64,000 nucleotides of DNA, taken from assembly GCF_003935895.2 (NCBI RefSeq), contig NZ_CP054058.1, forward strand, positions 868,001 through 932,000, in the 5' to 3' direction. Made by a program: the position numbers and the translations under genes. Of this stretch, positions 8,091-21,944 are shown piece by piece (positions within the stretch are counted from its first letter, which is position 1; each line of letters opens with the position of its first letter). Under the pieces are notes generated by a model. The model did not search any database, was not told the DNA's origin, and saw only the letters and a list, made by a program, of their open reading frames with translations. Origin of the DNA: Scandinavium goeteborgense. GTDB lineage: Bacteria > Pseudomonadota > Gammaproteobacteria > Enterobacterales > Enterobacteriaceae.

Positions 8091-10838
8091 TCACCCCAAA
8101 ATCAATTTCGCTTCTCTTGCTACGTTGTCCATCTCGTCCAGCAACTCAAGCAGCTCTGGCTCAAGCTCGTCTGGCGAAACGCCGCTGCGCAGTTGGCCTT
8201 CTATCAAATGGCACAGATTCTTTAACCGCGGTACGCCGCTATAGCCGCAACTGCCATGCAGCTTGTGAATCGCGTCGACCAAATCCTCGGGCTTCTCACC
8301 GACCAGCTGTTCTTCCACTTTGTTGCGAATTTCCGGAAGGAAATCGATCAGCATATGCAGCATGTCTCGCGCCAGATTTTGCTTATTGGCCGCCTGACGC
8401 AGCGCCAGCGACCAGTCGAGGGTGGTATTCAGATTCACCGGCGGGTGCGGCTCGCTTACTTCAGGCTGCGGAATGCTCAGCCCCGGCTTATAGCGCAGCA
8501 GCAAGTTTCGCAGCTTGCTCTCTTCGATAGGCTTCGCCAGATAGTCGTTCATCCCGGCGCTCAGCAGTTTTTCCTTTTGCCCGGCCATGGCGTGGGCGGT
8601 CACCGCAATCACTGGCGTTTGCTGCTGATGTGGCAACTGGTGAATCAGTTCGCAGGCGCGAATGCCGTCCATATCCGGCATCTGGATATCCATCAGAATC
8701 AGGTCGAACTGCATCTGTTTGGCGCGATTAATCGCCTCCTGACCGCTTTCGCACAGCTCAACGTTTTGCACCTGGTCTTCCAGCAGCGCGCCGATAAGCT
8801 TGAGGTTCGCCGGGTTATCATCCACCGCCATCACCGTCATTCCCAGACGCGCGACCTGACTGTTGGGCACCGCCGAGGTCTGATTGACGCGGCAGTATTC
8901 CGTCAGCGCAGGCAGCAGGCGAGTGGAGGTCAGCGGTTTCAGCAGACAAGCCGCCGCGCCGTTCTGTTTGAGCTGTTCAGCATCGACCTGCACGTGGCAC
9001 GGCAGCGCCAGCAGCAGGAAGTCGGTCATGCGATAGGCCTGTTCGAGCTTGTCGGCATGCAAGTTTAAATCACGCATCGATACCGGCACCGCAATCAGTA
9101 GAATATCGTAACGGTCTTCCGGCAGCGCCGAGAAGGTCGGGCTGTACACCACTTCCAGCGGCGTAGTCGCCAGAATATCCAGCGTGCACTGCGCGGCAGA
9201 GGCGTTGGCTTCGACATAGGCCAGACGTTTCCCTGCCAGGCAAGCGGTGGTCAGGCTTTCGGATACCACGTTCGGATTGAGATCCAGATTGATGTGGAAC
9301 CAGAAAGTTGAACCGCGATTTGGCTGGCTGTGGAAGGAAATATCGCCGCCCATTTCTTTTACCAAACGCTGGGTGATCACCAGACCCAGACCGGTCCCGC
9401 CGTGACGTCGTGAAATACTGGCATCTGCCTGGCGGAAGGCCTGGAAAAGACGCGACTGATCGCGCTCAGGAATGCCGATGCCGGTGTCGCGGATCTGCAC
9501 TTCAATTTGTACTTTGGTATTGCTCAGCGCGCGTTTTTCTACCAGTACGTCAATGTTGCCGTTTTCGGTAAATTTAATCGCGTTCCCGACCAGATTGGTA
9601 ATAACCTGCTGCAGTCGTAGCGGGTCACCAATCACGTTATCCGGCACGTCGCTTTTGATGTTCAGCGTCAGCTCAAGCCCTTTGTCGTGGGCCGAATGGG
9701 CAAGCAGTGTCACCACTTCATCCAGCGAATTGCGCAGCGGGAACGGTATGCTTTCCAGAACCAGTTTACCGGCTTCCAGCTTAGAGAAGTCCAGCACGTC
9801 GTTGATGATGGCCAGCAGGTTGTTCGCCGAGCGCTCAATGGTATTGAGGTGATCGCGCTGGGTCGAATTGAGGTCGGTTTTGAGCGTCAGCCGGGTAAAC
9901 CCAATCACGCCGTTGAGTGGGGTGCGCAGCTCGTGTGACATGTTGGCGAGGAATTCAGATTTAATACGCGCCGCTTCCTGGGCGCGTTTCTTCGCCAAAT
10001 CCAGCTCGACGTTCTGGATTTCCATCTGCTCGAGGGTTTCCCGCAGATCGGAGGTCGCCTGGTCGACGTTGTGCTGCATCTCTTCGTGATAGGCCGCCAG
10101 CGACATCGCCATCGAGTTAATGCCGTTCTTGAGCATATCGAGCTCGCCGAGCATGAAGCCTTCCACCCGACTGTCGAGTTGTCCACGACGAATACGGTCT
10201 ACAGTGTTCACCATGTTGCGAATCGGCCCGGTGACGTCGCGCATCAGACGCCAGCCGAAAATCAGCGCAATGCCGATACAGAACAGCATCATCACGCTGG
10301 AGATGAAAATCTCTTTGTACTGTTGTAGCCGCACGGAGCGCAGATCGAGCTCCAGCGCCACATAGCCGAGCGTATTAATCGGCGTCTTGGCTTCCGAGGT
10401 CGGCGATTCATCCGGGGAATAACTTTCGGAGACAATGGGCGTGCGCAGGATCATCGTATCGCCGCTGCGCGAGACGCTGAGGCGGTTTGGGATCGGCGCG
10501 CCTTTCGGCAGCTGCAGCTCGCTCGGGTCAAGGTGGTAGTTGGACGTCACGAACAGCCGGTTGTGCTCGTCATACACCGAAATCGCCCGCACGATGTCAG
10601 AATGTCGGCGATGCAGGACGCTAATGAGCTGTCCTATTGACTCACGGTTTTGTAAGTTCATGCCATATTCACTGGAGACCGCGAGCGGCTCAATGATGCT
10701 GGCCCCGGCGTCTTCCAGCTGACGCTGCAGATCGTGGTAGCGGTGAACGACAAAGAAGATGCTGAGCAGCAAACCGATCAGGACGGTTGGGGCCAGGATC
10801 AGGATCATCATGCGCGCGCGCAGGCTGTAGTTGGTCAT
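8091..10838 (-). CDS. barA: Hybrid sensor histidine kinase BarA
   Basis: A 915-residue inner-membrane tripartite sensor kinase that phosphorylates UvrY and so drives csrB transcription in response to short-chain carboxylic acids. Order of domains: transmembrane segment about 10-30, periplasmic region, transmembrane segment about 178-198, HAMP about 200-250, HisKA with His302 in [15 protein letters not shown], ATPase with DTGIGIP and GGTGLGL, a receiver with the phospho-Asp in [13 protein letters not shown], and a C-terminal HPt with His in [14 protein letters not shown]. coli BarA is 918 residues. It is divergent from rlmD across 57 bp and converges on garK. Confidence 0.97.
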   Translation of the reverse strand: MTNYSLRARMMILILAPTVLIGLLLSIFFVVHRYHDLQRQLEDAGASIIEPLAVSSEYGMNLQNRESIGQLISVLHRRHSDIVRAISVYDEHNRLFVTSNYHLDPSELQLPKGAPIPNRLSVSRSGDTMILRTPIVSESYSPDESPTSEAKTPINTLGYVALELDLRSVRLQQYKEIFISSVMMLFCIGIALIFGWRLMRDVTGPIRNMVNTVDRIRRGQLDSRVEGFMLGELDMLKNGINSMAMSLAAYHEEMQHNVDQATSDLRETLEQMEIQNVELDLAKKRAQEAARIKSEFLANMSHELRTPLNGVIGFTRLTLKTDLNSTQRDHLNTIERSANNLLAIINDVLDFSKLEAGKLVLESIPFPLRNSLDEVVTLLAHSAHDKGLELTLNIKSDVPDNVIGDPLRLQQVITNLVGNAIKFTENGNIDVLVEKRALSNTKVQIEVQIRDTGIGIPERDQSRLFQAFRQADASISRRHGGTGLGLVITQRLVKEMGGDISFHSQPNRGSTFWFHINLDLNPNVVSESLTTACLAGKRLAYVEANASAAQCTLDILATTPLEVVYSPTFSALPEDRYDILLIAVPVSMRDLNLHADKLEQAYRMTDFLLLALPCHVQVDAEQLKQNGAAACLLKPLTSTRLLPALTEYCRVNQTSAVPNSQVARLGMTVMAVDDNPANLKLIGALLEDQVQNVELCESGQEAINRAKQMQFDLILMDIQMPDMDGIRACELIHQLPHQQQTPVIAVTAHAMAGQKEKLLSAGMNDYLAKPIEESKLRNLLLRYKPGLSIPQPEVSEPHPPVNLNTTLDWSLALRQAANKQNLARDMLHMLIDFLPEIRNKVEEQLVGEKPEDLVDAIHKLHGSCGYSGVPRLKNLCHLIEGQLRSGVSPDELEPELLELLDEMDNVAREAKLILG

Positions 10839-10895
10839 GGAGGTCCGTTATGGGAGAATCAGGGTTAACTTACTTCGTTTGAGAAAAATCTCTGA

Positions 10896-12194
10896 ATGGC
10901 GCAATTCTACTCTGCAAAACGCCGCGTGACGACGCGCGAGATCATAACCGTGACGGTGAGCGACCTGGACCCTTTCGGTCAGGGGGTAGCGCGCCATAAC
11001 GGGAAAACACTGTTTATCAACGGTTTGTTGCCCGGTGAAAGCGCTGAAATTCGCATCACCGAGGATAAAAAACAGTATGCACGCGGACAGGTAAAACGTC
11101 GACTGAACGACAGCCTTGAACGTGAGAAGCCGCGCTGCCCGCACTTTGGCGTGTGCGGTGGCTGTCAGCAGCAACATGCCAGCGTCGCGTTGCAACAGCG
11201 CAGCAAACAGGCGGCGTTAGCGCGCATGATGAAACATGACGTGGATGAGGTTCTCTCTGCGTCGCCGTGGGGCTATCGCCGTCGTGCACGTCTGAGCGTG
11301 AATTATCAACCGAAGGCTCAGCATTTGCAGATGGGTTTTCGCAAGGCGGGCTCGAACGATATCGTCGAGGTCACGCAATGCCCCGTGCTGGTGCCCACTC
11401 TTGAGGCACTGCTGCCTGCGGTGCGCGACTGCCTGGCGTCGCTTTCGGCTGTCCGTCATTTAGGGCACGTGGAACTGGTGCAGGCTGATAACGGTCCGCT
11501 GATGGTGTTGCGCCATAACGCACCACTTTCCGCGGCCGATAAAGCAAAACTGGAACAGTTTTCGCATTCACACCAGCTGGCCCTGTGGCTGGCACCACAA
11601 AGCGATAGCATTGAACACGTTAACGGCGAATTGCCCTGGTACAGTTCAGACGGGCTACGCTTAACGTTCAGTCCGCGCGATTTTATTCAGGTCAACGACG
11701 GCGTGAATCAGCGGATGGTTGAAACGGCGCTGGCGTGGCTGGATGTTCAGCCCCAGGACCGCGTTTTGGATCTGTTTTGCGGGATGGGCAACTTTACGCT
11801 GCCGCTGGCAAAACGTGCGGCAAGCGTGGTGGGCGTGGAAGGCGTGCCCGCACTGGTTGAGAAAGGCCAGCAGAACGCAGTACAGAATAACCTGCACAAT
11901 GTGACCTTCTTCCACGAAAATCTTGAAGAAGACGTCACCCAGCAGGCCTGGGCGCAAAACGGTTTTGACAAAATTTTACTCGATCCTGCGCGCGCGGGCG
12001 CACCGGGCGTGATGCAGCATGTCGTAAAATTAGCCCCCGCTCGGGTGGTGTATGTATCCTGTAATCCGGCAACGCTGGCGCGTGATAGCGAAGTGCTGCT
12101 GGCGGCGGGCTATCAAATTCAGCGTCTGGCAATGCTGGACATGTTCCCGCACACTGGGCACCTGGAGTCGATGGTGTTGTTCGAGCACATATAA
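10896..12194 (+). CDS. rlmD: 23S rRNA (uracil(1939)-C5)-methyltransferase RlmD
   Basis: A 432-residue SAM-dependent methyltransferase (formerly RumA) that methylates U1939 of 23S rRNA. An N-terminal TRAM domain (about 1-70) is followed by the iron-sulfur cluster motif [11 protein letters not shown] and a third cysteine in VTQCPV. The SAM domain has [16 protein letters not shown], and the catalytic cysteine is in [11 protein letters not shown]. Length matches E. coli (433). relA follows after 51 bp, with its own ribosome-binding site AAAGGAGAGG. Confidence 0.97.
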   Translation: MAQFYSAKRRVTTREIITVTVSDLDPFGQGVARHNGKTLFINGLLPGESAEIRITEDKKQYARGQVKRRLNDSLEREKPRCPHFGVCGGCQQQHASVALQQRSKQAALARMMKHDVDEVLSASPWGYRRRARLSVNYQPKAQHLQMGFRKAGSNDIVEVTQCPVLVPTLEALLPAVRDCLASLSAVRHLGHVELVQADNGPLMVLRHNAPLSAADKAKLEQFSHSHQLALWLAPQSDSIEHVNGELPWYSSDGLRLTFSPRDFIQVNDGVNQRMVETALAWLDVQPQDRVLDLFCGMGNFTLPLAKRAASVVGVEGVPALVEKGQQNAVQNNLHNVTFFHENLEEDVTQQAWAQNGFDKILLDPARAGAPGVMQHVVKLAPARVVYVSCNPATLARDSEVLLAAGYQIQRLAMLDMFPHTGHLESMVLFEHI

Positions 12195-12245
12195 TGAATC
12201 AAGGCTTGTCGAATCCGACAGGCCCCGTCCCTAAAGGAGAGGACA

Positions 12246-14477
12246 ATGGTTGCGGTACGCAGTGCACATCTCAATAAAGCTGGTGAGTTTGATCCAGTTA
12301 AATGGATAGCAAGCCTGGGAATTTCCAGCCAGCAGTCGTGTGAACGCTTAGCCGAGACATGGACCTATTGTCGCGAACAAACCCTAGATCATCCTGATGC
12401 CGGGCTGCTGCTGTGGCGCGGCGTTGAGATGGTTGAAATCCTCTCCATGCTGAACATGGATATCGATTCACTGCGGGCGGCTCTGTTGTTCCCGCTGGTG
12501 GTGAGCGACGTGGTCAGCGAAGAAAAGCTGGAGGAGAGCGCCGGTAAATCTATCGTCACGCTTATCCACGGCGTGCGCGATATGGCCGCCATTCGCCAGC
12601 TAAAAGCCACCCATAACGATTCCGTCTCTTCTGAACAGGTCGATAACGTTCGCCGCATGCTGCTGGCGATGGTCGACGATTTCCGCTGCGTGGTCATCAA
12701 GCTCGCCGAGCGTATTGCGCACCTTCGTGAAGTGAAAGATGCGCCGGAAGATGAACGCGTGCTGGCGGCGAAAGAATGTACCAACATCTACGCCCCGCTG
12801 GCCAACCGACTCGGTATTGGTCAGTTGAAATGGGAGCTGGAAGATTACTGCTTCCGCTATCTGCATCCCGCGGAATACAAGCGCATTGCCAAGCTGCTGC
12901 ACGAACGCCGTATCGATCGCGAACATTACATTGATGAGTTCGTCGGCACGCTGCGCGCCTCAATCAAAGAAGAGGGCGTGAAGGCGGAAGTGTACGGCCG
13001 ACCGAAACACATTTACAGCATCTGGCGCAAAATGCAGAAGAAGCATCTGGCGTTTGACGAGCTGTTCGATGTACGTGCGGTGCGTATCGTCGCCGAACGT
13101 TTGCAGGACTGCTACGCGGCGCTGGGCATCGTCCATACCCTTTTCCGCCATCTGCCAGATGAGTTCGACGATTACGTGGCGAACCCGAAACCGAACGGCT
13201 ATCAGTCGATTCACACCGTGGTGTTGGGCCCCGATGGGAAAACGGTGGAGATTCAAATCCGTACGCGCCAGATGCATGAAGAGTCTGAGCTTGGCGTAGC
13301 GGCGCACTGGAAATACAAAGAGGGCGCGGCGTCCAGCGGCGCGCGCGGACACGAAGACCGTATTGCCTGGCTGCGTAAGCTGATTGCGTGGCAGGAAGAG
13401 ATGGCCGATTCAGGCGAAATGCTCGACGAACTGCGCAGCCAGGTGTTCGACGACCGGGTGTACGTGTTTACCCCGAAAGGCGACGTGGTTGACTTGCCCG
13501 CAGGCTCTACGCCGCTCGACTTTGCCTACCACATCCACAGCGATGTGGGGCACCGCTGCATCGGCGCGAAAATCGGCGGTCGCATCGTGCCGTTTACCTA
13601 TCAGCTGCAAATGGGCGATCAGATTGAAATCATCACCCAGAAGCAACCGAACCCGAGCCGCGATTGGCTGAACCCGAACCTGGGCTACGTCACGACCAGC
13701 CGCGGACGTTCAAAAATTCACGCCTGGTTCCGCAAACAGGATCGCGACAAAAACATCCTCGCCGGACGTCAGATCCTCGACGACGAACTGGCGCATCTCG
13801 GGATCAGCCTGAAGGAAGCGGAAAAGCAACTGCTGCCGCGCTACAACTTCAACGATCTCGACGAACTGCTGGCGGCCATTGGCGGCGGCGATATTCGCCT
13901 CAACCAGATGGTGAACTTCCTGCAGTCGCAGTTTAACAAGCCGAGCGCCGCCGAACAGGATGCCGCCGCGCTGAAGCAATTGCAGCAGAAAACCTACAAC
14001 CCGCATAGCCGCAAAAAAGATGACGGCCGCGTGGTGGTGGAAGGCGTTGGCAATCTGATGCATCACATTGCGCGCTGCTGCCAGCCCATTCCGGGTGACG
14101 AGATTGTCGGCTTCATCACCCAGGGGCGCGGAATTTCCGTGCACCGCGCCGACTGTGATCAACTGGTGGAATTGCAATCCCACGCACCGGAGCGCATCGT
14201 CGATGCGGTCTGGGGGGAAAGCTATTCCGCAGGCTACTCGCTGGTGGTGCGTGTACAGGCGAACGACCGCAGCGGCCTGCTGCGTGATATCACCACCATC
14301 CTCGCCAATGAGAAGGTCAACGTGCTTGGCGTAGCGAGTCGCAGCGACACCAAACAGCAGCTCGCCACCATCGACATGACCATCGAAATCTACAACCTGC
14401 AGGTGCTGGGCCGGGTGCTCGGTAAACTGAACCAAGTGCCGGACGTGATAGACGCGCGTCGTTTGCACGGCGGTTAA
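12246..14477 (+). CDS. relA: (p)ppGpp synthase I RelA
   Basis: A 743-residue ribosome-associated enzyme that makes pppGpp from ATP and GTP during amino-acid starvation. The N-terminal HD-like domain lacks the HDxxED hydrolase motif, so it is a synthase only. The synthetase region contains VANPKPNGYQSIHTVV. Then follow TGS (VYVFTPKGDVVDLPAGSTPLD), a zinc-finger-like region with RCCQPIPGDEIVG and a C-terminal ACT domain (SLVVRVQANDRSGLLRDI). E. coli RelA is 744 residues. In E. coli K-12 the toxin-antitoxin pair mazEF follows; here a terminator and mazG follow directly. Confidence 0.98.
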   Translation: MVAVRSAHLNKAGEFDPVKWIASLGISSQQSCERLAETWTYCREQTLDHPDAGLLLWRGVEMVEILSMLNMDIDSLRAALLFPLVVSDVVSEEKLEESAGKSIVTLIHGVRDMAAIRQLKATHNDSVSSEQVDNVRRMLLAMVDDFRCVVIKLAERIAHLREVKDAPEDERVLAAKECTNIYAPLANRLGIGQLKWELEDYCFRYLHPAEYKRIAKLLHERRIDREHYIDEFVGTLRASIKEEGVKAEVYGRPKHIYSIWRKMQKKHLAFDELFDVRAVRIVAERLQDCYAALGIVHTLFRHLPDEFDDYVANPKPNGYQSIHTVVLGPDGKTVEIQIRTRQMHEESELGVAAHWKYKEGAASSGARGHEDRIAWLRKLIAWQEEMADSGEMLDELRSQVFDDRVYVFTPKGDVVDLPAGSTPLDFAYHIHSDVGHRCIGAKIGGRIVPFTYQLQMGDQIEIITQKQPNPSRDWLNPNLGYVTTSRGRSKIHAWFRKQDRDKNILAGRQILDDELAHLGISLKEAEKQLLPRYNFNDLDELLAAIGGGDIRLNQMVNFLQSQFNKPSAAEQDAAALKQLQQKTYNPHSRKKDDGRVVVEGVGNLMHHIARCCQPIPGDEIVGFITQGRGISVHRADCDQLVELQSHAPERIVDAVWGESYSAGYSLVVRVQANDRSGLLRDITTILANEKVNVLGVASRSDTKQQLATIDMTIEIYNLQVLGRVLGKLNQVPDVIDARRLHGG

Positions 14478-14492
14478 TTTTCTCTGCAATCA

Positions 14493-14535
14493 GCGCCGCC
14501 GGACATCATACAAAATGTCCGGCGGCGCGTTTTTT
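14493..14535 (+). terminator. Rho-independent terminator of relA
   Basis: A 14-bp perfect stem (GCGCCGCCGGACAT pairs with 14515-14528) with an 8-base loop is followed by GTTTTTTG. It lies 15 bp after the relA stop. Confidence 0.93.
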
Positions 14536-14562
14536 GCCGGACCTACTTTTCAAGGATTTACC

Positions 14563-15354
14563 ATGACTCAAATCGACCGCCTGCTCGGCATCATGAAACG
14601 CCTGCGTGACCCGGAAACCGGCTGTCCGTGGGACAAAGAGCAGACTTTCGCCACCATCGCGCCTTACACCCTCGAAGAAACCTATGAAGTGCTGGACGCC
14701 ATCAGCCGTGAAGATTTTGACGATCTGCGCGGTGAACTCGGCGACCTGCTGTTCCAGGTGGTGTTTTATGCGCAAATGGCGCAGGAAGAAGGGCGCTTTG
14801 ATTTCAACGATATCTGTGCCGCCATCAGCGACAAGCTGGAGCGCCGCCATCCCCACATTTTTGCGGATGCCACCGCCGCGAACAGCACGGAAGTGCTGAC
14901 GCGCTGGGAACAAATCAAAACCGCCGAGCGGGCGGAGAAATCGCAGCACTCAGCGCTGGACGACATTCCGCACAGCCTGCCTGCGTTAATGCGTTCCCAT
15001 AAAATCCAGAAACGCGTGTCGACGGTCGGTTTTGACTGGACCACGCTGGGCCCGGTACTCGACAAAGTCTACGAAGAAATCGACGAAGTGATGCATGAAG
15101 CCAAGCAGGCTGTCGTCGACCAAGCCAAGGTCGAAGAGGAAATGGGCGACCTGCTGTTTGCGACGGTCAATTTATCGCGTCATTTAGGGGTTAAAGCCGA
15201 AGTTGCGCTGCAAAAAGCGAACCTCAAATTTGAGCGTCGTTTCCGTGAAGTGGAAAGGATTGTTGCCGAGCGAGGCCTTGAAATGACCGGGATCGACCTG
15301 CAAGAGATGGAAAGTGTTTGGCAAGAGGTAAAACGGCAGGAATCTGATCTCTAA
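14563..15354 (+). CDS. mazG: Nucleoside triphosphate pyrophosphohydrolase MazG
   Basis: A 263-residue enzyme, the length of E. coli MazG, with two tandem MazG domains. It hydrolyses NTPs and dNTPs to monophosphate and pyrophosphate, and in E. coli lowers ppGpp-related stress effects. The metal-binding EExxE motifs are visible in LEETYEVLDAI with GELGDLLFQVVF, and again in VEEEMGDLLFATVNL. The start at 14563 follows AAGGATTT. An in-frame extension begins inside the relA terminator and is rejected. The gene normally lies behind mazEF in E. coli; those genes are absent here. Confidence 0.96.
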   Translation: MTQIDRLLGIMKRLRDPETGCPWDKEQTFATIAPYTLEETYEVLDAISREDFDDLRGELGDLLFQVVFYAQMAQEEGRFDFNDICAAISDKLERRHPHIFADATAANSTEVLTRWEQIKTAERAEKSQHSALDDIPHSLPALMRSHKIQKRVSTVGFDWTTLGPVLDKVYEEIDEVMHEAKQAVVDQAKVEEEMGDLLFATVNLSRHLGVKAEVALQKANLKFERRFREVERIVAERGLEMTGIDLQEMESVWQEVKRQESDL

Positions 15355-15496
15355 CAGTTTTTTGCGATCAAGCGCTATTTGTGTGATTTTTAAAATGACA
15401 AGCGCTTGATTTACGTCAAAAACATTTACCCAAAAGGGGCTATTTTCTCACTCCTTATGTTTGTCTGGGCCTGGAATGGAGACGGAGAATGAATGT

Positions 15497-15525
15497 TTGT
15501 GGCACTCGCCGTGTTCGGGTATACT
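15497..15525 (+). promoter_or_regulatory. pyrG promoter
   Basis: TTGTGG (15497-15502) and TATACT (15520-15525) are separated by exactly 17 bp, a good sigma-70 promoter, 52 bp before the pyrG start. The rest of the 223-bp mazG-pyrG gap is AT-rich leader with no gene seen. Confidence 0.7.
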
Positions 15526-15562
15526 ACTTTCCCGTCTTGGTTATTCCATCATTCCAACCTAA

Positions 15563-17215
<1,653 letters not shown>

Positions 17216-17232
17216 AAAAGTTAGAACGGCAG

Positions 17233-18591
<1,359 letters not shown>

Positions 18592-18613
18592 TTCATTACT
18601 GTCGCTTTACTCT

Positions 18614-18642
18614 AAAAAAACCCGCTTCGGCGGGTTTTTTAT
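18614..18642 (+). terminator. Rho-independent terminator of eno
   Basis: AAAAAACCCG-CTTCGG-CGGGTTTTTT is a strong symmetric hairpin with T-run 22 bp after the eno stop. The A and T runs on both sides make it usable in either direction. Confidence 0.93.
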
Positions 18643-18733
18643 TGCCTGGAAAACGCGGCGGGGCAGCTGCTTGTCTCGCCGTGGCGCGCCAAATCTGCGA
18701 TACTTACTCTTTACTCCCTTCTTAGAGATGACT

Positions 18734-19405
18734 ATGCAGTACCCGATTAACGAAATGTTCCAGACCCTGCAAGGCGAGGGTTACTTCACCGGCGTTCCCG
18801 CCATTTTTATTCGACTGCAGGGATGCCCGGTTGGCTGTGCGTGGTGTGATACCAAACATACCTGGGACATGCTGGAAGATCGGGAAGTGTCTCTGTTCAG
18901 CATTCTGGCGAAAACCAAAGAGAGCGACAAATGGGGCGCCGGTACGCCGGAAGACTTGCTGACTGCCATCACTCGTCAGGGCTGGACCGCGCGTCACGTG
19001 GTCATCACTGGCGGCGAGCCGTGCATTCACGATTTAACGCCGCTGACGTCGCTGCTCGAGCATAATGGTTACAGCTGCCAGATTGAAACCAGCGGCACCC
19101 ATGAAGTGCGTTGTTCACACGCGACCTGGGTGACAGTGTCGCCGAAGGTGAATATGCGGGGTGGATACGAAGTGCTGTCCCAGGCGCTGCATCGCGCTGA
19201 CGAGATTAAACACCCGGTTGGCCGCGTACGCGACATCGAAGCGCTGGACGAACTGCTGGAGACGCTGAGTGACGAAAAGCAGCGCGTTATCGCCCTGCAG
19301 CCCATCAGCCAGAAAGATGACGCGACGCGTCTGTGCATTGAAACCTGTATCGCCCGCAACTGGCGTTTATCGATGCAGACCCACAAATACCTCAATATCG
19401 CCTGA
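18734..19405 (+). CDS. queE: 7-carboxy-7-deazaguanine synthase QueE
   Basis: A 223-residue radical-SAM enzyme, the length of E. coli QueE, that rearranges 6-carboxytetrahydropterin to 7-carboxy-7-deazaguanine in queuosine synthesis. The cluster-binding cysteines are in LQGCPVGCAWCDTKH (a compact CxxxCxxC). SAM-binding GGEPCIHD and the C-terminal SMQTHKYLNIA are also conserved. The start at 18734 matches MQYPINEMFQTLQGEGYFTG. It is convergent with queD, the preceding pathway enzyme, across a shared terminator. Confidence 0.97.
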   Translation: MQYPINEMFQTLQGEGYFTGVPAIFIRLQGCPVGCAWCDTKHTWDMLEDREVSLFSILAKTKESDKWGAGTPEDLLTAITRQGWTARHVVITGGEPCIHDLTPLTSLLEHNGYSCQIETSGTHEVRCSHATWVTVSPKVNMRGGYEVLSQALHRADEIKHPVGRVRDIEALDELLETLSDEKQRVIALQPISQKDDATRLCIETCIARNWRLSMQTHKYLNIA

Positions 19406-19406
19406 C

Positions 19407-19438
19407 AAAAAGCCCGGTTCATTGACCGGGCTTTTTTC
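19407..19438. terminator. Bidirectional terminator between queE and queD
   Basis: AAAAAGCCCGGT-TCATTG-ACCGGGCTTTTTT lies between two convergent genes, with A/T runs on both sides. Confidence 0.92.
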
Positions 19439-19458
19439 ATCAACAACACTTCACCATT

Positions 19459-19821
19459 TCACTCGCCGCGATAGACACAGCCAGCAGTGCAGGTTTCTTT
19501 GATGGTGATGGCGCTCAGCAGCGGAACCAACGGCTTCATCTGATCCCAAATCCACTTGGCCAGCACTTCGCTGGTCGGGTTTTCGAGGCCCGGGATATCG
19601 TTCAGATAATAGTGATCGAGACGATCATAGGTCGGTTTGAACGCCGCTTTCAGTTCGGCAAAATCCATGATCCAGCCCGTGTGCGGATCCACCTCGCCGG
19701 TAATTTCCAGACGGACCATAAAGGAGTGTCCGTGCAGGCGACCACACTTGTGGCCTTCCGGTACGTGCGGCAGGTGGTGAGCAGCTTCAAACATGAAATC
19801 TTTAAACAGGGTGGTGGACAT
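19459..19821 (-). CDS. queD: 6-carboxytetrahydropterin synthase QueD
   Basis: A 120-residue zinc enzyme that turns dihydroneopterin triphosphate into 6-carboxy-5,6,7,8-tetrahydropterin for queuosine synthesis. Zinc ligands are His in FEAAHHLP and the two His of CGRLHGHSF, with the nearby catalytic Cys in [10 protein letters not shown]. The Glu in [10 protein letters not shown] region completes the family C-terminus. The start at 19821 (MSTTLFKDF) follows a purine-rich stretch and agrees with E. coli QueD (121); a longer in-frame extension is not conserved. Confidence 0.96.
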   Translation of the reverse strand: MSTTLFKDFMFEAAHHLPHVPEGHKCGRLHGHSFMVRLEITGEVDPHTGWIMDFAELKAAFKPTYDRLDHYYLNDIPGLENPTSEVLAKWIWDQMKPLVPLLSAITIKETCTAGCVYRGE

Positions 19822-20138
19822 CGTTAACTCTCGAAAATGCGGAAAAAACCGGCGAATCTTACAGCAAAGCGCCTTTTTTCGCATTAACTAAAACCGCCAT
19901 TAACGATGAGGGGGCAAGTACAGGCGGGTGACTCCTGAAAAACACCTATAAATCATGCGATTAATTAACCAGTTTTGCAGATAGTTATGACAACTAAAAG
20001 CGGTTAGTCCATTTGGTTATTTATTATTTCCAACCCTTATTTAGTGGTTATTATTGCCACCGTTAACCTTGACCAGAATCGAACTCTCTTTTCTGTTTTT
20101 GCATGTAAAACAGCTTTGCTACTGGAACATAACGACGC
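19822..20138 (+). promoter_or_regulatory. queD-cysJ divergent intergenic region (CysB-type control region)
   Basis: These 317 bp hold no gene. They carry the upstream signals for queD on the left. On the right is an AT-rich block (about 19985-20055, with TTAGTCCATTTGG and TTATTATTTCCAACCC) of the kind bound by CysB in front of E. coli cysJIH. The exact CysB and -35/-10 positions cannot be set by eye. The cysJ start has only a weak GGAA as ribosome-binding site. Confidence 0.5.
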
Positions 20139-21944
20139 ATGACGACACAGGCCCCACCTTCCGCTTTGCTTCCGCTGAACCCGGAGCAACTGGCACGCCT
20201 GCAGGCGGCCACCACCGATCTTTCACCGACCCAGCTGGCCTGGGTTTCTGGCTATTTCTGGGGCATGCTTAATCAGCAGCCGGGCAGCGTGATGACCGCC
20301 GCGCCTGCTACCGTTGAAGCGCCAGCCATTACCCTGATTTCTGCATCGCAAACCGGTAACGCCAGACGCGTGGCGGAACAGTTGCGTGACGATCTGCTGG
20401 CAGCAAAACTCAACGTTAAACTGGTGAACGCGGGCGACTACAAATTCAAACAAATCGCCCAGGAAAAACTGCTGGTGGTGGTGACGTCTACGCAAGGTGA
20501 AGGCGAACCGCCGGAAGAAGCCGTGGCGCTGCACAAGTTCCTGTTCTCGAAAAAAGCGCCGAAGCTTAACGGCACTGCGTTTGCGGTGTTTGGCCTCGGC
20601 GATACGTCCTACGAATTCTTCTGCCAGTCGGGCAAAGACTTTGACGGCAAGCTGGCCGAACTGGGCGCAGAACGCCTGCTGGATCGCGTCGATACTGACG
20701 TGGAATACCAGCCAGCGGCAGCAGAATGGCGCGAACGCATCGTCGAAGTACTGAAAGCACGTGCGCCGAAAGAGACACCCGCTCAGGCCGTCGCGTCGGC
20801 AACTGGCGTGGTGAACGACGTTCACTCCAGCCCGTACACCAAAGAAGCACCGCTCACCGCGTCTCTTGCCGTGAATCAGAAAATCACCGGTCGCGACTCT
20901 GAAAAAGACGTGCGCCACATTGAAATCGACCTGGCGGATTCCGGTCTGCGCTATCAGCCAGGCGATGCGCTTGGCGTGTGGTATCAGAACTGCCCTGCGT
21001 TGGTGAAAGAACTGGCAGAGCTGTTGTGGCTGAAAGGCGATGAGTCGGTGACCGTTAACGGTCAAACTTTGCCGCTGAGCGAAGCGCTGGAATGGCACGT
21101 TGAATTGACGGTGAACACCGCCAATATCGTGGAAAACTACGCCACCCTGACCCGTAGCGAATCACTGTTGCCGCTGGTGGGCGACAAAGCGAAACTGCAG
21201 CACTACGCCGCGACCACCCCGATTGTCGATATGGTCCGTTTCTCGCCAGCGCAGTTAGACGCCGACATCCTCATTGGTCTGCTGCGTCCGCTGACGCCGC
21301 GTTTGTATTCCATCGCCTCATCGCAGGCCGAAGTCGAAACCGAAGTCCACATCACCGTCGGTGCCGTGCGCTTTGATATCGAAGGCCGCGCGCGCACCGG
21401 TGGCGCATCCGGCTTCCTCGCTGACCGTGTAGAAGAAGACGGTGAAATCCGCGTCTTCATCGAACATAACGACAACTTCCGCCTGCCCGCGAACCCGGAA
21501 ACGCCGGTTATCATGATTGGCCCTGGCACCGGTATTGCGCCGTTCCGCGCCTTCATGCAGCAGCGTGCCGCAGACGGGGCGGAAGGTAAAAACTGGCTGT
21601 TCTTCGGCAACCCGCATTTCACCGACGACTTCCTGTATCAGGTGGAGTGGCAGCGCTATGTTAAAGAAGGCGTCCTGACGAAGATCGACCTGGCCTGGTC
21701 CCGGGATCAAAAAGAAAAAGTCTACGTACAGGACAAACTGCGCGAACAGGGCGCAGAGCTGTGGCGCTGGATCAATGACGGTGCCCACATCTATGTCTGC
21801 GGCGACGCTAATCGCATGGCGAAAGACGTTGAGCAGGCTTTGCTGGAAGTGATTGCCGAGTTCGGTGCGATGGATACCGAAACGGCGGATGAATATTTAA
21901 GTGAGCTGCGCGTTGAGCGCCGTTATCAGCGAGATGTCTACTAA
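20139..21944 (+). CDS. cysJ: Sulfite reductase [NADPH] flavoprotein alpha-subunit CysJ
   Basis: A 601-residue flavoprotein that passes electrons from NADPH through FAD and FMN to CysI. The N-terminal flavodoxin domain (about 65-205) has [26 protein letters not shown] and [19 protein letters not shown]. The FAD domain has RLYSIASSQ and the NADPH domain [12 protein letters not shown] and the C-terminal [10 protein letters not shown]. coli CysJ is 599 residues. The stop overlaps the cysI start (TAATG). Confidence 0.98.
   Translation: MTTQAPPSALLPLNPEQLARLQAATTDLSPTQLAWVSGYFWGMLNQQPGSVMTAAPATVEAPAITLISASQTGNARRVAEQLRDDLLAAKLNVKLVNAGDYKFKQIAQEKLLVVVTSTQGEGEPPEEAVALHKFLFSKKAPKLNGTAFAVFGLGDTSYEFFCQSGKDFDGKLAELGAERLLDRVDTDVEYQPAAAEWRERIVEVLKARAPKETPAQAVASATGVVNDVHSSPYTKEAPLTASLAVNQKITGRDSEKDVRHIEIDLADSGLRYQPGDALGVWYQNCPALVKELAELLWLKGDESVTVNGQTLPLSEALEWHVELTVNTANIVENYATLTRSESLLPLVGDKAKLQHYAATTPIVDMVRFSPAQLDADILIGLLRPLTPRLYSIASSQAEVETEVHITVGAVRFDIEGRARTGGASGFLADRVEEDGEIRVFIEHNDNFRLPANPETPVIMIGPGTGIAPFRAFMQQRAADGAEGKNWLFFGNPHFTDDFLYQVEWQRYVKEGVLTKIDLAWSRDQKEKVYVQDKLREQGAELWRWINDGAHIYVCGDANRMAKDVEQALLEVIAEFGAMDTETADEYLSELRVERRYQRDVY

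Noticed and set aside
8010-8530. Plus-strand protein frames over the repeat element and the barA 3' end
   Set aside because: They read through a palindromic repeat and antisense barA; no ribosome-binding site or domain.
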